A DNA stretch of 64,000 bases from Lujinxingia sediminis (lineage in GTDB: Bacteria > Myxococcota_A > Bradymonadia > Bradymonadales > Bradymonadaceae): contig NZ_SADD01000005.1 in the NCBI RefSeq assembly GCF_004005565.1, forward strand, positions 124,001 through 188,000, given 5' to 3'. Positions 18,544 through 27,801 of this stretch are shown here, in pieces (position 1 is the first letter of the stretch; each line of letters opens with the position of its first letter). The position numbers were made by a program, and so were the translations under genes. Under the pieces are notes generated by a model. That model made no database searches, had not been told where the DNA came from, and was given only the letters and a program-made list of their open reading frames with translations.

Positions 18544-20214
18544 TCAGTCGTCGTAGCGATGCCACAGGCCGCCGGGCTGGTCGGGGCCGACGTGCTGGCG
18601 GACAAGCGGCTTCCAGTAGGGCTCGTGATGGAAGTTGTGATGGTCGGGCGGCGAGGTGATCTGCCACTCCAGGGTGAAGCCGTCCTTCCAGGCGTTGTCT
18701 TCGGCCACCTTACCCTTGCGCCAGCTCCAGAGCATGTTGGCGATGAAGATGAACTGAGCCAGGAAGAGCACCACCGAACCGACCGAGGAGATCAGGTTGG
18801 CGAGCTCAAACGCCGGGTCGTAGTCGTAGTAGCGGCGCGGCATCCCCTTCATGCCCAGCCAGTGCTGGATGAAGAAGGTCACGTTGATGAAGATCGCGGT
18901 GAGCCAGAAGTGCACCTTGCCGAGGAGCTCGTTGTAGAAGCGGCCCGTCATCTTGGGGAACCAGAAATAGACGCCGGCGAAGGCGGTCATCAGCGAACCG
19001 GCCACGAGTACGTAGTGAATGTGGGCGACAACGTAGTAGGTGTCGTGGAGCTGGATATCAACGGGAACTGCGGCAACAACGACGCCGGAGAGACCGCCGA
19101 TGGTGAACATCGCCAGGAAAGCCGCGGCGAAGAGCATCGGAGTGTCAAACTTGATCGAGCCGCCCCACATTGTGGCCAGCCAGCTGAAGATCTTGATACC
19201 CGTGGGCACGGCGATCAGCATCGTCAGGAACATAAAGCCGACACGAATCTCAAGCGCGATGCCCGTGGCGAACATGTGGTGGGCCCAGACCAGGAAGCCG
19301 AGCACGGCGATGGCGATCATCGACCAGACCATCAGGACGTAACCGAAGATGTGCTTGCGGCTGAAGACCTGGATGACCTCACTGACCATGCCGAAGCCGG
19401 GCAGAATCATGATGTAGACGGCCGGGTGGGAGTAGAACCAGAAGAGGTGCTGGTAGAGGATCGGGTCACCGCCACCGGCCGGGTTGAAGAAGTAGAACAC
19501 GCCCGGGAACATGCGCTCAAAGGTCAGCATCAGCAGCGCGCTGGTAAGCACCGGAGTAGCCGCCAGAATCAGGAAGCTGGTGACCGTCATCGCCCAGGTG
19601 AAGAGCGGCAGTTGGAACATCTTCATGCCCTTGCAGCGCATGTTGAAGACGGTCGCAAGGAAGTTCACCGCACCCAGGGTCGAGCTCACCCCGACCAGAA
19701 TCAGGCCTACAACCCAGAAGTCCGCACCCCAGATCGGCGAGTACACCGAGTTGGAGAGGGGCGGGTAGGCCGTCCAGCCGAACTCCGGGAGGCTGTTCAT
19801 GAAAAAGCCGGCGAAGGTCAGAATCGCAGCCGGAGGCAGGATCCAGAACGCGGCCAGGTTGAGCTTGGGGAAGGCCATGTCAGGCGCACCGATCTGAATC
19901 GGTACAATGAAGTTGGCCACGCCGGTAAACGCCGGGATGATAAAGAAGAAGATCATCGCCGTGGCGTGCATCCCCGGCAGCGCATTGTAGAACGCCGCGT
20001 CGGTGATGATGTCCGGGCCGGCCTGGGCGAGCTCCAAACGGATGATGACTGAGAGGATGCCGCCCCAGATCGCCATAAAGGTGGCGAAGATAAGATAGAG
20101 CACCCCGATACGCTTGGCGTCCGTCGTGCACATCCATTCCTTGAGGTAGACCCACAGGGAGGTCTTGGCCTCTTCGGAGAGAGGAGACAGGTAACCTTTG
20201 GCCTTGATTTCCAT
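18544..20214 (-). CDS. coxA: Cytochrome c oxidase subunit I, A2 type
   Basis: A 556-residue, twelve-TM heme-copper oxidase subunit I. The heme a His is seen in [11 protein letters not shown]. The CuB His and cross-linked Tyr are in [15 protein letters not shown], the His pair in WAHHMFATG, and the heme a3/a ligands in HIHYVLVAG. The YS residues before HP, with Ala in place of the D-channel Glu of GHPEVYI, place it in the A2 subfamily seen in Rhodothermus-type caa3 oxidases. It reduces O2 to water and pumps protons. It follows coxB, with a short hairpin in the gap. Confidence 0.97.
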   Translation of the reverse strand: MEIKAKGYLSPLSEEAKTSLWVYLKEWMCTTDAKRIGVLYLIFATFMAIWGGILSVIIRLELAQAGPDIITDAAFYNALPGMHATAMIFFFIIPAFTGVANFIVPIQIGAPDMAFPKLNLAAFWILPPAAILTFAGFFMNSLPEFGWTAYPPLSNSVYSPIWGADFWVVGLILVGVSSTLGAVNFLATVFNMRCKGMKMFQLPLFTWAMTVTSFLILAATPVLTSALLMLTFERMFPGVFYFFNPAGGGDPILYQHLFWFYSHPAVYIMILPGFGMVSEVIQVFSRKHIFGYVLMVWSMIAIAVLGFLVWAHHMFATGIALEIRVGFMFLTMLIAVPTGIKIFSWLATMWGGSIKFDTPMLFAAAFLAMFTIGGLSGVVVAAVPVDIQLHDTYYVVAHIHYVLVAGSLMTAFAGVYFWFPKMTGRFYNELLGKVHFWLTAIFINVTFFIQHWLGMKGMPRRYYDYDPAFELANLISSVGSVVLFLAQFIFIANMLWSWRKGKVAEDNAWKDGFTLEWQITSPPDHHNFHHEPYWKPLVRQHVGPDQPGGLWHRYDD

Positions 20215-20289
20215 GATGCGATGCCTCGCCGCTTATTTAGCCTGCATGGGGAGCTGAAAGCTGCCCCAAGTGTAAGTCTTGTCGGTAGA

Positions 20290-20307
20290 GCACCCCGTGT
20301 GGGGTGC
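20290..20307 (-). other. Intercistronic stem-loop between coxB and coxA
   Basis: GCACCCC and GGGGTGC form a perfect 7-pair stem with a 4-base GTGT loop in the 107-base gap between coxB and coxA. There is no U-run on either side, so it is likely an RNA stability or processing element. Confidence 0.55.
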
Positions 20308-20321
20308 CGTGCTCAAACGTC

Positions 20322-21992
20322 TCAGTTCATGTCGCGTCGGATGCGCTCGATGTCGCCAGGCTGCACCGGTTCGCCTTCGTTGCCGAAGGAGCCTCGCAGG
20401 TAGGTCAGCAAGGAGGCCAGCTGGAAGTCGGTCATGGAGCGAGCGACCGGGGTCTTCTCACCGGGCCACTGGTCGCTGTCGGCACCCTTGATGAGAAGTT
20501 CAGCCAGGGCTGCGACATCACCGTTGACTTTGCTGCTCCCGGCAAGCGACGGGATGTAGTCCGGGCCCTGTCCTTGACGACCGTGGCAGCTGACGCAGCT
20601 CTCGTAGACGCGCTCACCGGCGGCCATCAGGTCGGGCGTAGGAGTCGGTTCAACGCCACCGGCGGGGAAGGGCGGAAGGCCCAGCGATTCGCGAACGCGC
20701 GCGACGTCTTCATCGGTGACTTCGCCGCCGCTGTTGCCCCAGCTGAGACGCTCGTGGTTGACGACTGCGGTGACTTCCGCGTCGTTAAGAATCTGGCCGA
20801 AGGCCGGCATCACGCCTTTGCCCTGCAGCACGAGCTGGATGTGCGAGTCTTTCTGGCCTTCTTCGACCACGCGTGCAGCGCCAACGAGGGTGGGGAACTG
20901 CTCGCCCTGACCCTGACCGCTGTCGCCGTGGCAGGTGGCGCAGCGCGCGGCGAAGACGTCGGGGCCGTTGGCCTCGGTCACGGCGTTCTGCATATCGAAG
21001 ACCCACTGGCGGAAGCTCGACGGGGTCATGACCACCGCGCGGAAGTACATGTCCCAGTGACCCAGGCCGCAGAGTTCAGTACAGGTGCCCTGGTACTCAA
21101 TCGCGTTGTATCCGGCATAGGGCGAGACTTCTTCGACGGTACGGGAGCGGCCCAGGTAAGAGACGCGCTGCTCCAGGCCGGAGATGGTCCTGGCGGTGGC
21201 GTCATCGCGGGTCTGCATGAAGTCAGGGCGCGTGGTCACGTACTCACGCTCCTGGCGTTCCACCGTGGCGAAGCCATCGACGCGAACCTGGTTGACCGGG
21301 CCGTCGGCGCGGAACCACCAGTAGTTGAATCGACCGGGGACGGCATCCATCTTGATGCCCAGGTCGGGCACGAAGATCGAGTGGATGACGTCGCGAGAGG
21401 TCACCTCAAGTTTGACGTTGGTGTTGGCCGGAACCACCAGGTCTCCATGCACCAGTCCGCCATGATCCGGGTACACAAACTGCCAGTCCCACTGATAGGC
21501 CACGGCTTCCACGGTCATGTCGATGTCATCGGGGATGACCTCGGTGGCGAACATCACGTTGATGGTGGCCACACCGATCCAGATCTGAAAGACCACCGCC
21601 GCGGAGGTCCAACCTGCTTCGAGCATCAGGTTGCCGTGGTTCTGCACGGGACGCTCATCATCGCTGCGACGGCGGAACTTGATGATCGCCGACACAAGCA
21701 CCACCTCAACGATGATCAACACCCCGAGACAAATCTTGGCGATCATGTTGTAGAGCCCGGTCATCTGACGACCGTTCTCACTGTAGTGGGCGATGAAGTC
21801 CCCGGAGCCGGGTACCGCGAAGGCGGTCGCCGGAATCAGCAGCGCCAGAGTGATCGCGAGGAGCAGCGCGGCGCGCTTGAGGTGACGAGGGTTGAAAGAG
21901 CCGCTCATGGTTTTTTTACTCATAAGGTTGCCGTTCGTCGGAGGCGCGAGGCCCAGCATCTGCGACGTTTGACTGGAGGTTGAATCGTTCAT
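20322..21992 (-). CDS. coxB: Cytochrome c oxidase subunit II with two C-terminal cytochrome c domains
   Basis: A 556-residue caa3-type subunit II. A leader/TM (about 41-60) and TM2-TM3 (about 80-150) precede the cupredoxin domain. The CuA ligands His204, Cys304, Glu306, Cys308, His312 and Met315 are all present. Two heme c motifs follow: CATCH at 351-355 and CVSCH at 466-470, each with a downstream Met candidate. Most caa3 subunits II carry one cytochrome domain. Residues about 230-298, between the WWFRADGP strand and the CuA loop, form an insertion of some 65 residues not seen in ordinary CoxB. The start is uncertain; in-frame ATGs at 21923 and 21908 also precede the leader. Confidence 0.93.
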   Translation of the reverse strand: MNDSTSSQTSQMLGLAPPTNGNLMSKKTMSGSFNPRHLKRAALLLAITLALLIPATAFAVPGSGDFIAHYSENGRQMTGLYNMIAKICLGVLIIVEVVLVSAIIKFRRRSDDERPVQNHGNLMLEAGWTSAAVVFQIWIGVATINVMFATEVIPDDIDMTVEAVAYQWDWQFVYPDHGGLVHGDLVVPANTNVKLEVTSRDVIHSIFVPDLGIKMDAVPGRFNYWWFRADGPVNQVRVDGFATVERQEREYVTTRPDFMQTRDDATARTISGLEQRVSYLGRSRTVEEVSPYAGYNAIEYQGTCTELCGLGHWDMYFRAVVMTPSSFRQWVFDMQNAVTEANGPDVFAARCATCHGDSGQGQGEQFPTLVGAARVVEEGQKDSHIQLVLQGKGVMPAFGQILNDAEVTAVVNHERLSWGNSGGEVTDEDVARVRESLGLPPFPAGGVEPTPTPDLMAAGERVYESCVSCHGRQGQGPDYIPSLAGSSKVNGDVAALAELLIKGADSDQWPGEKTPVARSMTDFQLASLLTYLRGSFGNEGEPVQPGDIERIRRDMN

Positions 21993-22049
21993 AACGCAGA
22001 GCGTGGAGTCAATGAGCTCGCCGCCTCAGAGGCGACGAACGTATCAGTA

Positions 22050-23429
22050 TCAGGGCTGCGTGGCCGGAGCTTCCTCAGCGGGAGCGCCTTCAGCAGGAGC
22101 CACGGTTGCATCGCCATCGGCCGGAACAGTGACGTCTTCGATGGCCTGCTGCGTACGTACGCGGTCACTACCTTCGCCTTCAAAGCCTGCGATATACGCC
22201 TGGAGATCCTTCCAGTTCTGCTCGGAGAGCGAAGCTGCCGGGCTCATGTTCGGAAGCGTGGAGTGCACACCACCGATGGTTCGCGCCGCGACATCCTGGT
22301 AGGTACCACCGACGGAGGCCGGTACGAGACGCCCCACGTTGATGTAGAGGAAGGGCGGGAACGCGCCATAGGGGCCAACGTTGCGGGCGCCCGCGCCCTG
22401 GCTGCCGTGGCAGCTGGCGCAGGTCTGACCGTAAATCTGCTGACCGGCCGCGGCGTCGGCGTCGGTGGCGAGCACCGGATCGCCGTACTGCCCGAGACGA
22501 ATCAGGCGGCTTTCGGAAGCGTCGGCGGCCAGGAAGCGCATCGCGTCGTTGACCGGGATGGCGTCGGGACGCGGCGGAGCACTGAGCGAACGGCAGACTT
22601 CATCAACCTGTTCGTCGGTGGCCGGTTCCTGGTTCTGTGCCGGGATGAAGGACTCACGCACATAGTGAGTGAGTGCCCAGAGCTCCTCTTCCGGGAGGTG
22701 GCCGTAGGCCGGCATCGAGGTTCCGGAGATGCCCGCGAAAAGGGTGTTGTAAACGGCCAGCGCGCTGGTGCCGTTGGTCCAGTCGGCGGGAGGGGCCTCG
22801 AAGTTACGCGGCGGCGGGTTGAGCGCACCGCCGGCAGGGCCATCGCCCTTGCCCTGGGCGCCGTGGCAGGAGGCACATTGCTGGGCGAAGACTTCTTCTC
22901 CCTTGGCCAGCTGCTCGTCACCCGAGGGCTCGACCAGGTCGGCGATACCCACGCGAATCTCCGGATCGCATACGCCGAATTCGGCTTCGCGACGGATGCG
23001 CTCAGCGAGCTCGGCCGGAACCGGGTTCGGGGTGTCAATCAGGCTGTGAACGTAGTGCGACACGGCCCATTGATCCTGGAAGAACAGGTTATTGAAGGGC
23101 GTATGCTCGAAGTTCTCAGTGGCGTAGCCGTGGGCGACGACGCTGTAGATCGACTCCAGACCTGAGCGTTCCACCGCAGTGCCGACAAAACCCTGGGCAC
23201 CGTTGCGCTCGGCAAGCTCGGCACCACCGCGGCCTTGGTCACCGTGGCAGGTAGCACACTGTTCGGCGAAGACCTTCTCCCCGCGTTCGATCTTCTGGGG
23301 GGTCGGCACCAGCATGCGGTCGAGGGTCTGCAACCCGATGCCCTGTCCGTAGACAGTCGGGATCAGGGCGACCATGCCGCCGGTGACCAGCGCGATTTTA
23401 AGACCATTTTTAAGCGTAGCGTTTTTCAT
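22050..23429 (-). CDS. Periplasmic triheme cytochrome c
   Basis: A 459-residue exported cytochrome with signal peptide (about 1-29) and three heme c sites: CATCH 58-62, CASCH 185-189 and CASCH 337-341. Domains 2 and 3 have a likely Met ligand (SGTSMPAYG and LPNMSP). The corresponding part of domain 1 reads NFEHTPF, with no Met. The C-terminal 40 residues are an Ala/Pro/Glu-rich tail. The gene sits exactly between actF and coxB, so it probably carries electrons from alternative complex III to the oxidase. I know of no standard act gene with this layout. Confidence 0.88.
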   Translation of the reverse strand: MKNATLKNGLKIALVTGGMVALIPTVYGQGIGLQTLDRMLVPTPQKIERGEKVFAEQCATCHGDQGRGGAELAERNGAQGFVGTAVERSGLESIYSVVAHGYATENFEHTPFNNLFFQDQWAVSHYVHSLIDTPNPVPAELAERIRREAEFGVCDPEIRVGIADLVEPSGDEQLAKGEEVFAQQCASCHGAQGKGDGPAGGALNPPPRNFEAPPADWTNGTSALAVYNTLFAGISGTSMPAYGHLPEEELWALTHYVRESFIPAQNQEPATDEQVDEVCRSLSAPPRPDAIPVNDAMRFLAADASESRLIRLGQYGDPVLATDADAAAGQQIYGQTCASCHGSQGAGARNVGPYGAFPPFLYINVGRLVPASVGGTYQDVAARTIGGVHSTLPNMSPAASLSEQNWKDLQAYIAGFEGEGSDRVRTQQAIEDVTVPADGDATVAPAEGAPAEEAPATQP

Positions 23430-23488
23430 GACGTCACTGCGAAGAGCGTGGATGCCAGAACCTCAAGAGCGTTCGGATAAAGTAGCAC

Positions 23489-24751
23489 TTACTCCGGCTT
23501 GCCATTGGGGTAGATGAGGTGGTCGTGGGAGTGCGGGATGCTCTCAGCCAGGAAGGGATCTTTGAGAGGCACCAGGTTGTGCTTGGCCAGGGCGCGACCG
23601 ACAACCACGATGAAGAGGCCGACAAAGCCCAGGGCGATCGGAAGTTCAAAGACCGGCCACAGCGGCGAGTAGCTACCCTTGATCGAGGGGTAGGGGGCCA
23701 CCCAGAGCCACACTTCGTAGAGCTGGGTAAGAATCAGCCAACCGCACACGTACTGCAGGATGTTGTTCTTGTTCTTCTTATGCTCCTGAGGAAGCAGAAG
23801 AAGGAAGGGGATGATGAACTTGATGAAGGGCAGAATGAGCAGGAAGAAGCCCCATCCGTTGGTCGTACGGTGGACGTACCACTCGGCGGCCTCAGGGATG
23901 TTTGCGTACCAGATCAGCAGGAACTGGCTAAACGCGATGTAGGCGTAGAAGACGGTGAAGGCGAAGACCAGCTTGCCCATGTCGTGGATGTGCTGGGTTC
24001 CCACGGTATCACCGAAGAAGCCGCGGCGCTTGAGGTAGAGGATGATCAGAACCATCACGCTCAGGCCCGACTGGAAGAGGCCGGCGAACGCGTAGACCGA
24101 GAACATCGTCGAGTACCAGTGCGCGTTGAACGACATGATCCAGTACCAGGTCATAAAGGAGAACCCGATAACAAAGACCAGCAGGAAGCCCGCGCTTACC
24201 CAGATGTTGGTGTGGGTAAGTTTGTAGCCGCCGACTTCATCCTGCTTAAGGCTGTTGCGACGCATCCAGGTGTAGAAGCCAAACCAGGCCAGGGTCGAAG
24301 CGATGGTCGTGAGCGCGATGCCGGTGAAGTTGAGGAAACCACTCTTCGCGGCGACGACAGCGTCGATGTAGCTGTTTTCAGCCGGATCGGCCGGGAGCCA
24401 CTTAAAGAGGGATTCAGCACCGAGAAGTGCGATGGCACCGAAGACGATGACCGGCAGCAGGAACGCGCCGAAGGCTTCGGGTACACGGCGAATCGCGACG
24501 CTCCAACCGGCCTTGGCCAGGTACTGCGTGGCGATAAAGAAGGGGCCGGAGAGTCCCAGGCTCAAGGTAAACCAGAACCCGATGATGTAGCCGCGCCAGG
24601 CGCGCACCGCGTTGTACTCTCCCATAAGGAGACCGACCACAAAGACCACAAGGCCCAGCACAAAGAGCGCGAGTCCGGCTGTCTGGAAGCCCCCGGGGAG
24701 CTCGAAGCGCTTAGGCGGCGCGATGTCGTGGTGGTGAGATGAGTGAGCCAT
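23489..24751 (-). CDS. actF: Alternative complex III subunit ActF (NrfD/PsrC-like)
   Basis: A 420-residue integral membrane protein with about ten TM helices, beginning with a His-rich soluble MAHSSHHHD segment. The pattern resembles ActF, the shorter NrfD-like quinol-site paralogue of ActC. Examples are MREYNAVRAWRGYIIGFW-type TM2 entry (here GEYNAVRAWRGYIIG) and the SQFLLIWYANIPEAAEWY segment, which is strongly conserved in ActF. It is 69 bases after actE and 59 bases before the triheme cytochrome gene. Confidence 0.9.
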   Translation of the reverse strand: MAHSSHHHDIAPPKRFELPGGFQTAGLALFVLGLVVFVVGLLMGEYNAVRAWRGYIIGFWFTLSLGLSGPFFIATQYLAKAGWSVAIRRVPEAFGAFLLPVIVFGAIALLGAESLFKWLPADPAENSYIDAVVAAKSGFLNFTGIALTTIASTLAWFGFYTWMRRNSLKQDEVGGYKLTHTNIWVSAGFLLVFVIGFSFMTWYWIMSFNAHWYSTMFSVYAFAGLFQSGLSVMVLIILYLKRRGFFGDTVGTQHIHDMGKLVFAFTVFYAYIAFSQFLLIWYANIPEAAEWYVHRTTNGWGFFLLILPFIKFIIPFLLLLPQEHKKNKNNILQYVCGWLILTQLYEVWLWVAPYPSIKGSYSPLWPVFELPIALGFVGLFIVVVGRALAKHNLVPLKDPFLAESIPHSHDHLIYPNGKPE

Positions 24752-24821
24752 TGGAGTTTGCCTCTATGCTAATTCAACGGTCGTTCAAAGAGCGCTGTGC
24801 GCGTCCGTGAGTCAAATGGGG

Positions 24822-25454
24822 TTACTGGTCGCGCATCCGATCCAGGTCGATGGGCTCGGGGAAGTCGGCTCGTTGCAGGGCTCGCACGTAGTTAACAACC
24901 GCCCAGCGTTCCATATCGGTGAGGTTGTTCTTGTAGGCCCACATCGCGCCCTGGCCGTAGGAGACCACGTGGTAGATGCGTCCGTCTTCGTAGCCGCGCA
25001 GCTTGTCGGTCAGAAGGCTCGGCGGTGCGCCGTAGGCTCCCGAGACGACAATTGTGCCATCGGCGGCACCTTCGCTGCCGTGACACACCGAGCAGTTGGT
25101 GCGGTAGAGGAAACGGCCGTAGTCCAGGCTCTGTGCGTTGACCGGCACCGGGTTGACCAGCTGCGCGCTGGCGTCGGGGCTGGGTTGGTCGGGGCGAAGC
25201 AGGCCGTTGACCGCAACGGTGGCCGGAGGCGGTGTACGCATCCCGGCGATTTGATCATCGCGGAAGACCGGCTGGGCCTCCTGATCTTTGTAGCTCGTCT
25301 GGTTATGCATGCCTTCGATGGGGTTCATCTCACCAAAGGGTTTGCTGCCGTCGGCCGGGATCCCTACCTCATAGATGCAGCCCACGAACGAGGCGCCCAG
25401 GAGGGCCAGCGCGGTCACAGCGACGCGAGTTTTTAGCGTGCTTGGAATGCTCAT
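24822..25454 (-). CDS. actE: Alternative complex III monoheme cytochrome ActE
   Basis: A 210-residue lipoprotein from ATG 25454. A short leader ends in SFVGC (lipid Cys26). One heme c motif CSVCH lies at 121-125, with a Met candidate in GQGAMW and the usual ERWAVVNYVRALQ C-terminal helix. It starts four bases after the actD stop, implying coupled translation. In known complexes ActE is the mobile-face cytochrome next to ActA. Confidence 0.92.
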   Translation of the reverse strand: MSIPSTLKTRVAVTALALLGASFVGCIYEVGIPADGSKPFGEMNPIEGMHNQTSYKDQEAQPVFRDDQIAGMRTPPPATVAVNGLLRPDQPSPDASAQLVNPVPVNAQSLDYGRFLYRTNCSVCHGSEGAADGTIVVSGAYGAPPSLLTDKLRGYEDGRIYHVVSYGQGAMWAYKNNLTDMERWAVVNYVRALQRADFPEPIDLDRMRDQ

Positions 25455-25458
25455 GAGA

Positions 25459-26286
25459 TTAAGCGCCTTTCGTGATGGTTCGAATTTCAACCGGATTGAG
25501 CGTCTCGAGAAAGCCTCGGACTTCATCGGCATCAAAAGCGTCGTCGTCGGCGGAGATCCACAGCACGAAGCGGTCCTTGGAGATCTCCGGGTCGATGATG
25601 AAGGGCTTGCGGAAGCAACCGGCCGCGATGAGCATCACCAGCGCGGTGGTGACACCGGCAAAGAGCACGGTGAGCTCAAACATGATCGGCACAAAGGAAG
25701 GCCAGGGCGCGTAGGGCTTGCCGCCGACGATCATCGGCCAGTCAAGGGTCATCATGAAGAACTGGAGCGCGTTGGCGGTCAGGAAACCCGCCGAGCCGGC
25801 ACCGAAGGTCACCCAGGGAATCCAGGAGCGGCCCAGACCCATCGCGTCGTCCATCCCGTGAATGGGGAAGGGCGAGTAGGCCTCAAAGGCATCGTACTTG
25901 GAGTCACGCGTGTGCGCGGCGGCAAGCATCAGGTCGTCGGGCAGATCGAAGTAGGCAGCAATACCCTTCATGCCTTCTTCGTCGGTGACATCACCCGCGC
26001 TCGGCGGGACGTCTCCGTCACCGGCGCCGTTGAGGCTTTCATCCGAAGGCTCATCGGCCTCGTCGCCCTCGTCGGCACCGGACGCCTCCACAGCCGCTTC
26101 GCTTTCGTCAGAAGCCGAGGCTTCGTCAGAGCTGGCGCTTTCTTCGGCCACGTCTTCTTCTTTTTTGTCGTCTGCGTCGTTCACAGTCGTGCTCTCGTCG
26201 GCCTTCGCTTCGGCTGCGGGGGCCTCAGCGGCGGTCTCTTCGCTGGTTTCTTCCAGCGTCTCTTTGGTCTCTTTGTCCTTAGCCAC
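25459..26286 (-). CDS. actD: Alternative complex III subunit ActD (DUF3341) with long acidic N-terminal extension
   Basis: A 275-residue protein. Residues about 106-275 are a standard ActD/DUF3341 domain: [28 protein letters not shown], two TM helices (about 155-180 and 205-230) and a C-terminal ferredoxin-like end. Residues 1-105 are an extra stretch made almost only of Glu, Asp, Ala, Ser and Lys. The GTG start at 26286 lies five bases after a perfect TAAGGAGGT site (26292-26300) inside the end of actC, overlapping it by 8 bases. So the long form is well supported. A shorter start at Met106 lacks a properly spaced site. Confidence 0.9.
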   Translation of the reverse strand: MAKDKETKETLEETSEETAAEAPAAEAKADESTTVNDADDKKEEDVAEESASSDEASASDESEAAVEASGADEGDEADEPSDESLNGAGDGDVPPSAGDVTDEEGMKGIAAYFDLPDDLMLAAAHTRDSKYDAFEAYSPFPIHGMDDAMGLGRSWIPWVTFGAGSAGFLTANALQFFMMTLDWPMIVGGKPYAPWPSFVPIMFELTVLFAGVTTALVMLIAAGCFRKPFIIDPEISKDRFVLWISADDDAFDADEVRGFLETLNPVEIRTITKGA

Positions 26287-27718
26287 CGACGACCTCCTTA
26301 CGGTTCTTGCGCGAAGCTTCTTCAGGCGACATGACAGCCTTAACTTCGAACATGGTGATGGTGGGCAGCACGCGGGCGAAGAGCAGGAAGAGGGTAAAGA
26401 ACATCCCGAACGACCCGATGGTCAGCAGCCAGTCCATCGCCTTGAAGTTGTACATGCCCCAGGAGCTGGGAACGAAGTCGCGGTGGAGCGCGGTCACGAC
26501 GATGACGAAGCGCTCAAACCACATACCCAGGTTCACAAAGAGCGAGAGGATGAAGAGCACCGGGATGGAGCGACGCAGCTTCTTGAACCACAGCAGCTGC
26601 GGGAGCACCATGTTGCAGCCGTACATGATGAAGGCCGACCAGGCATAGGGGCCAAACATACGGTTGGCGAAGTGGAAGCGCTCCGCGGGCACAGCCGAGT
26701 AGTAGGCGATGATGAACTCGGTGAGGTACGCGATGCCGACCACGCCACTGGTAAGCAGCACGACCTTGGCCATGGCTTCCAGGTGGTTGATGGTGATGTA
26801 GCTCTTCAGGTCGAAGACGTGACGCAGGATGATCGTGAGCGTGATGACCATCGCGAAGCCACTGAAGATCGCGCCCGCAACGAAGTAGGGCGGGAAGATC
26901 GTCGTGTGCCAACCCGGAATCACGGAAACCGCGAAGTCGAAGGACACGATGGTGTGCACGGAGAGGACCAGAGGCGTGGCCAGACCGGCCAGCATCAGGT
27001 AGGCGGCCTCATAGTGGCGCCAGGAGCGGTTTCCACCGGTCCAGCCCAGGCTCAAGATGCCGTAGATCTTCTTGCGCAGCGGGTGCTTCGCACGGTCGCG
27101 AATGGTGGCCAGGTCAGGCACCAGACCGACGTACCAGAAGACCACCGAGATCGTCGCGTAGGTCGAGACGGCGAAGACGTCCCACAGAAGCGGCGAGTTG
27201 AAGTTGACCCACAGCGGTCCGCGTCCGTTGGGAAGCGGGAAGAGCCAGTAGGCAAACCAGGGGCGGCCGGTGTGCAAAAGCGGGAAGAGACCGGCGACCA
27301 TAACGGCGAAGATCGTCATCGCCTCGGCCGAGCGGTTAATGGCCGTACGCCAGTTCTGCCGGAAGAGGAAAAGGATGGCCGAGATCAGCGTCCCGGCGTG
27401 TCCAATACCAATCCAGAAGACGAAGTTGATGATGAACACACCCCAGCCGACCGGGTGGCTGATGCCGCTGGTACCGATACCGGTACCGATGGCAACACCC
27501 AGCGAGCTGAGGAAGACAAGCATCAGCAACACCGAGGGTACAAACACCGCCCACCATCGGGCCGTGGGCATCACCTCGGTATGGCGAGCGATGTCATCAT
27601 CGACCTGCGCCCAGGTCTTATTATCGGCGACGAGGGGCTCTCGCCGGGCCAACGGGCCGCCAAAAGGCCCTTCGGCTTCGGCAGCCCGGGGGCGTCCCTG
27701 TAGTTCACTCTGTTTCAT
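26279..27718 (-). CDS. actC: Alternative complex III subunit ActC (NrfD family)
   Basis: A 479-residue polytopic membrane protein with about ten TM helices. Segments such as [36 protein letters not shown] and [16 protein letters not shown] are typical of ActC (the first given in two parts: [19 protein letters not shown]). This NrfD-type subunit binds quinol and is proposed to help move protons. Its 3' end carries the ribosome site for actD. It begins 83 bases after actB, with a GC hairpin in the gap. Confidence 0.93.
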   Translation of the reverse strand: MKQSELQGRPRAAEAEGPFGGPLARREPLVADNKTWAQVDDDIARHTEVMPTARWWAVFVPSVLLMLVFLSSLGVAIGTGIGTSGISHPVGWGVFIINFVFWIGIGHAGTLISAILFLFRQNWRTAINRSAEAMTIFAVMVAGLFPLLHTGRPWFAYWLFPLPNGRGPLWVNFNSPLLWDVFAVSTYATISVVFWYVGLVPDLATIRDRAKHPLRKKIYGILSLGWTGGNRSWRHYEAAYLMLAGLATPLVLSVHTIVSFDFAVSVIPGWHTTIFPPYFVAGAIFSGFAMVITLTIILRHVFDLKSYITINHLEAMAKVVLLTSGVVGIAYLTEFIIAYYSAVPAERFHFANRMFGPYAWSAFIMYGCNMVLPQLLWFKKLRRSIPVLFILSLFVNLGMWFERFVIVVTALHRDFVPSSWGMYNFKAMDWLLTIGSFGMFFTLFLLFARVLPTITMFEVKAVMSPEEASRKNRKEVVGG

Positions 27719-27762
27719 GCCGGAACTCTTTGGAGCGTCAGTGGATCAAAACATCGGGGAAC

Positions 27763-27787
27763 CGGGGCACCCTAAGAGGGGGCCCCG
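27763..27787 (-). other. Intercistronic stem-loop between actB and actC
   Basis: CGGGGC pairs with GCCCCG, extended inward by an imperfect ACCCT/AGGGG pairing, in the actB-actC gap. No U-run follows on the minus strand. It resembles the hairpins between coxB/coxA and coxA/coxC. Confidence 0.5.
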
Positions 27788-27801
27788 ACAACAATAGGTG
27801 C

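Noticed and set aside
18559-20052. Long open frame (497 codons) on the plus strand opposite coxA
   Set aside because: It is fully antisense to a clear coxA with all ligands; its product is rich in His, Glu and Asp without domain features, as expected for the antisense of a GC-rich gene.
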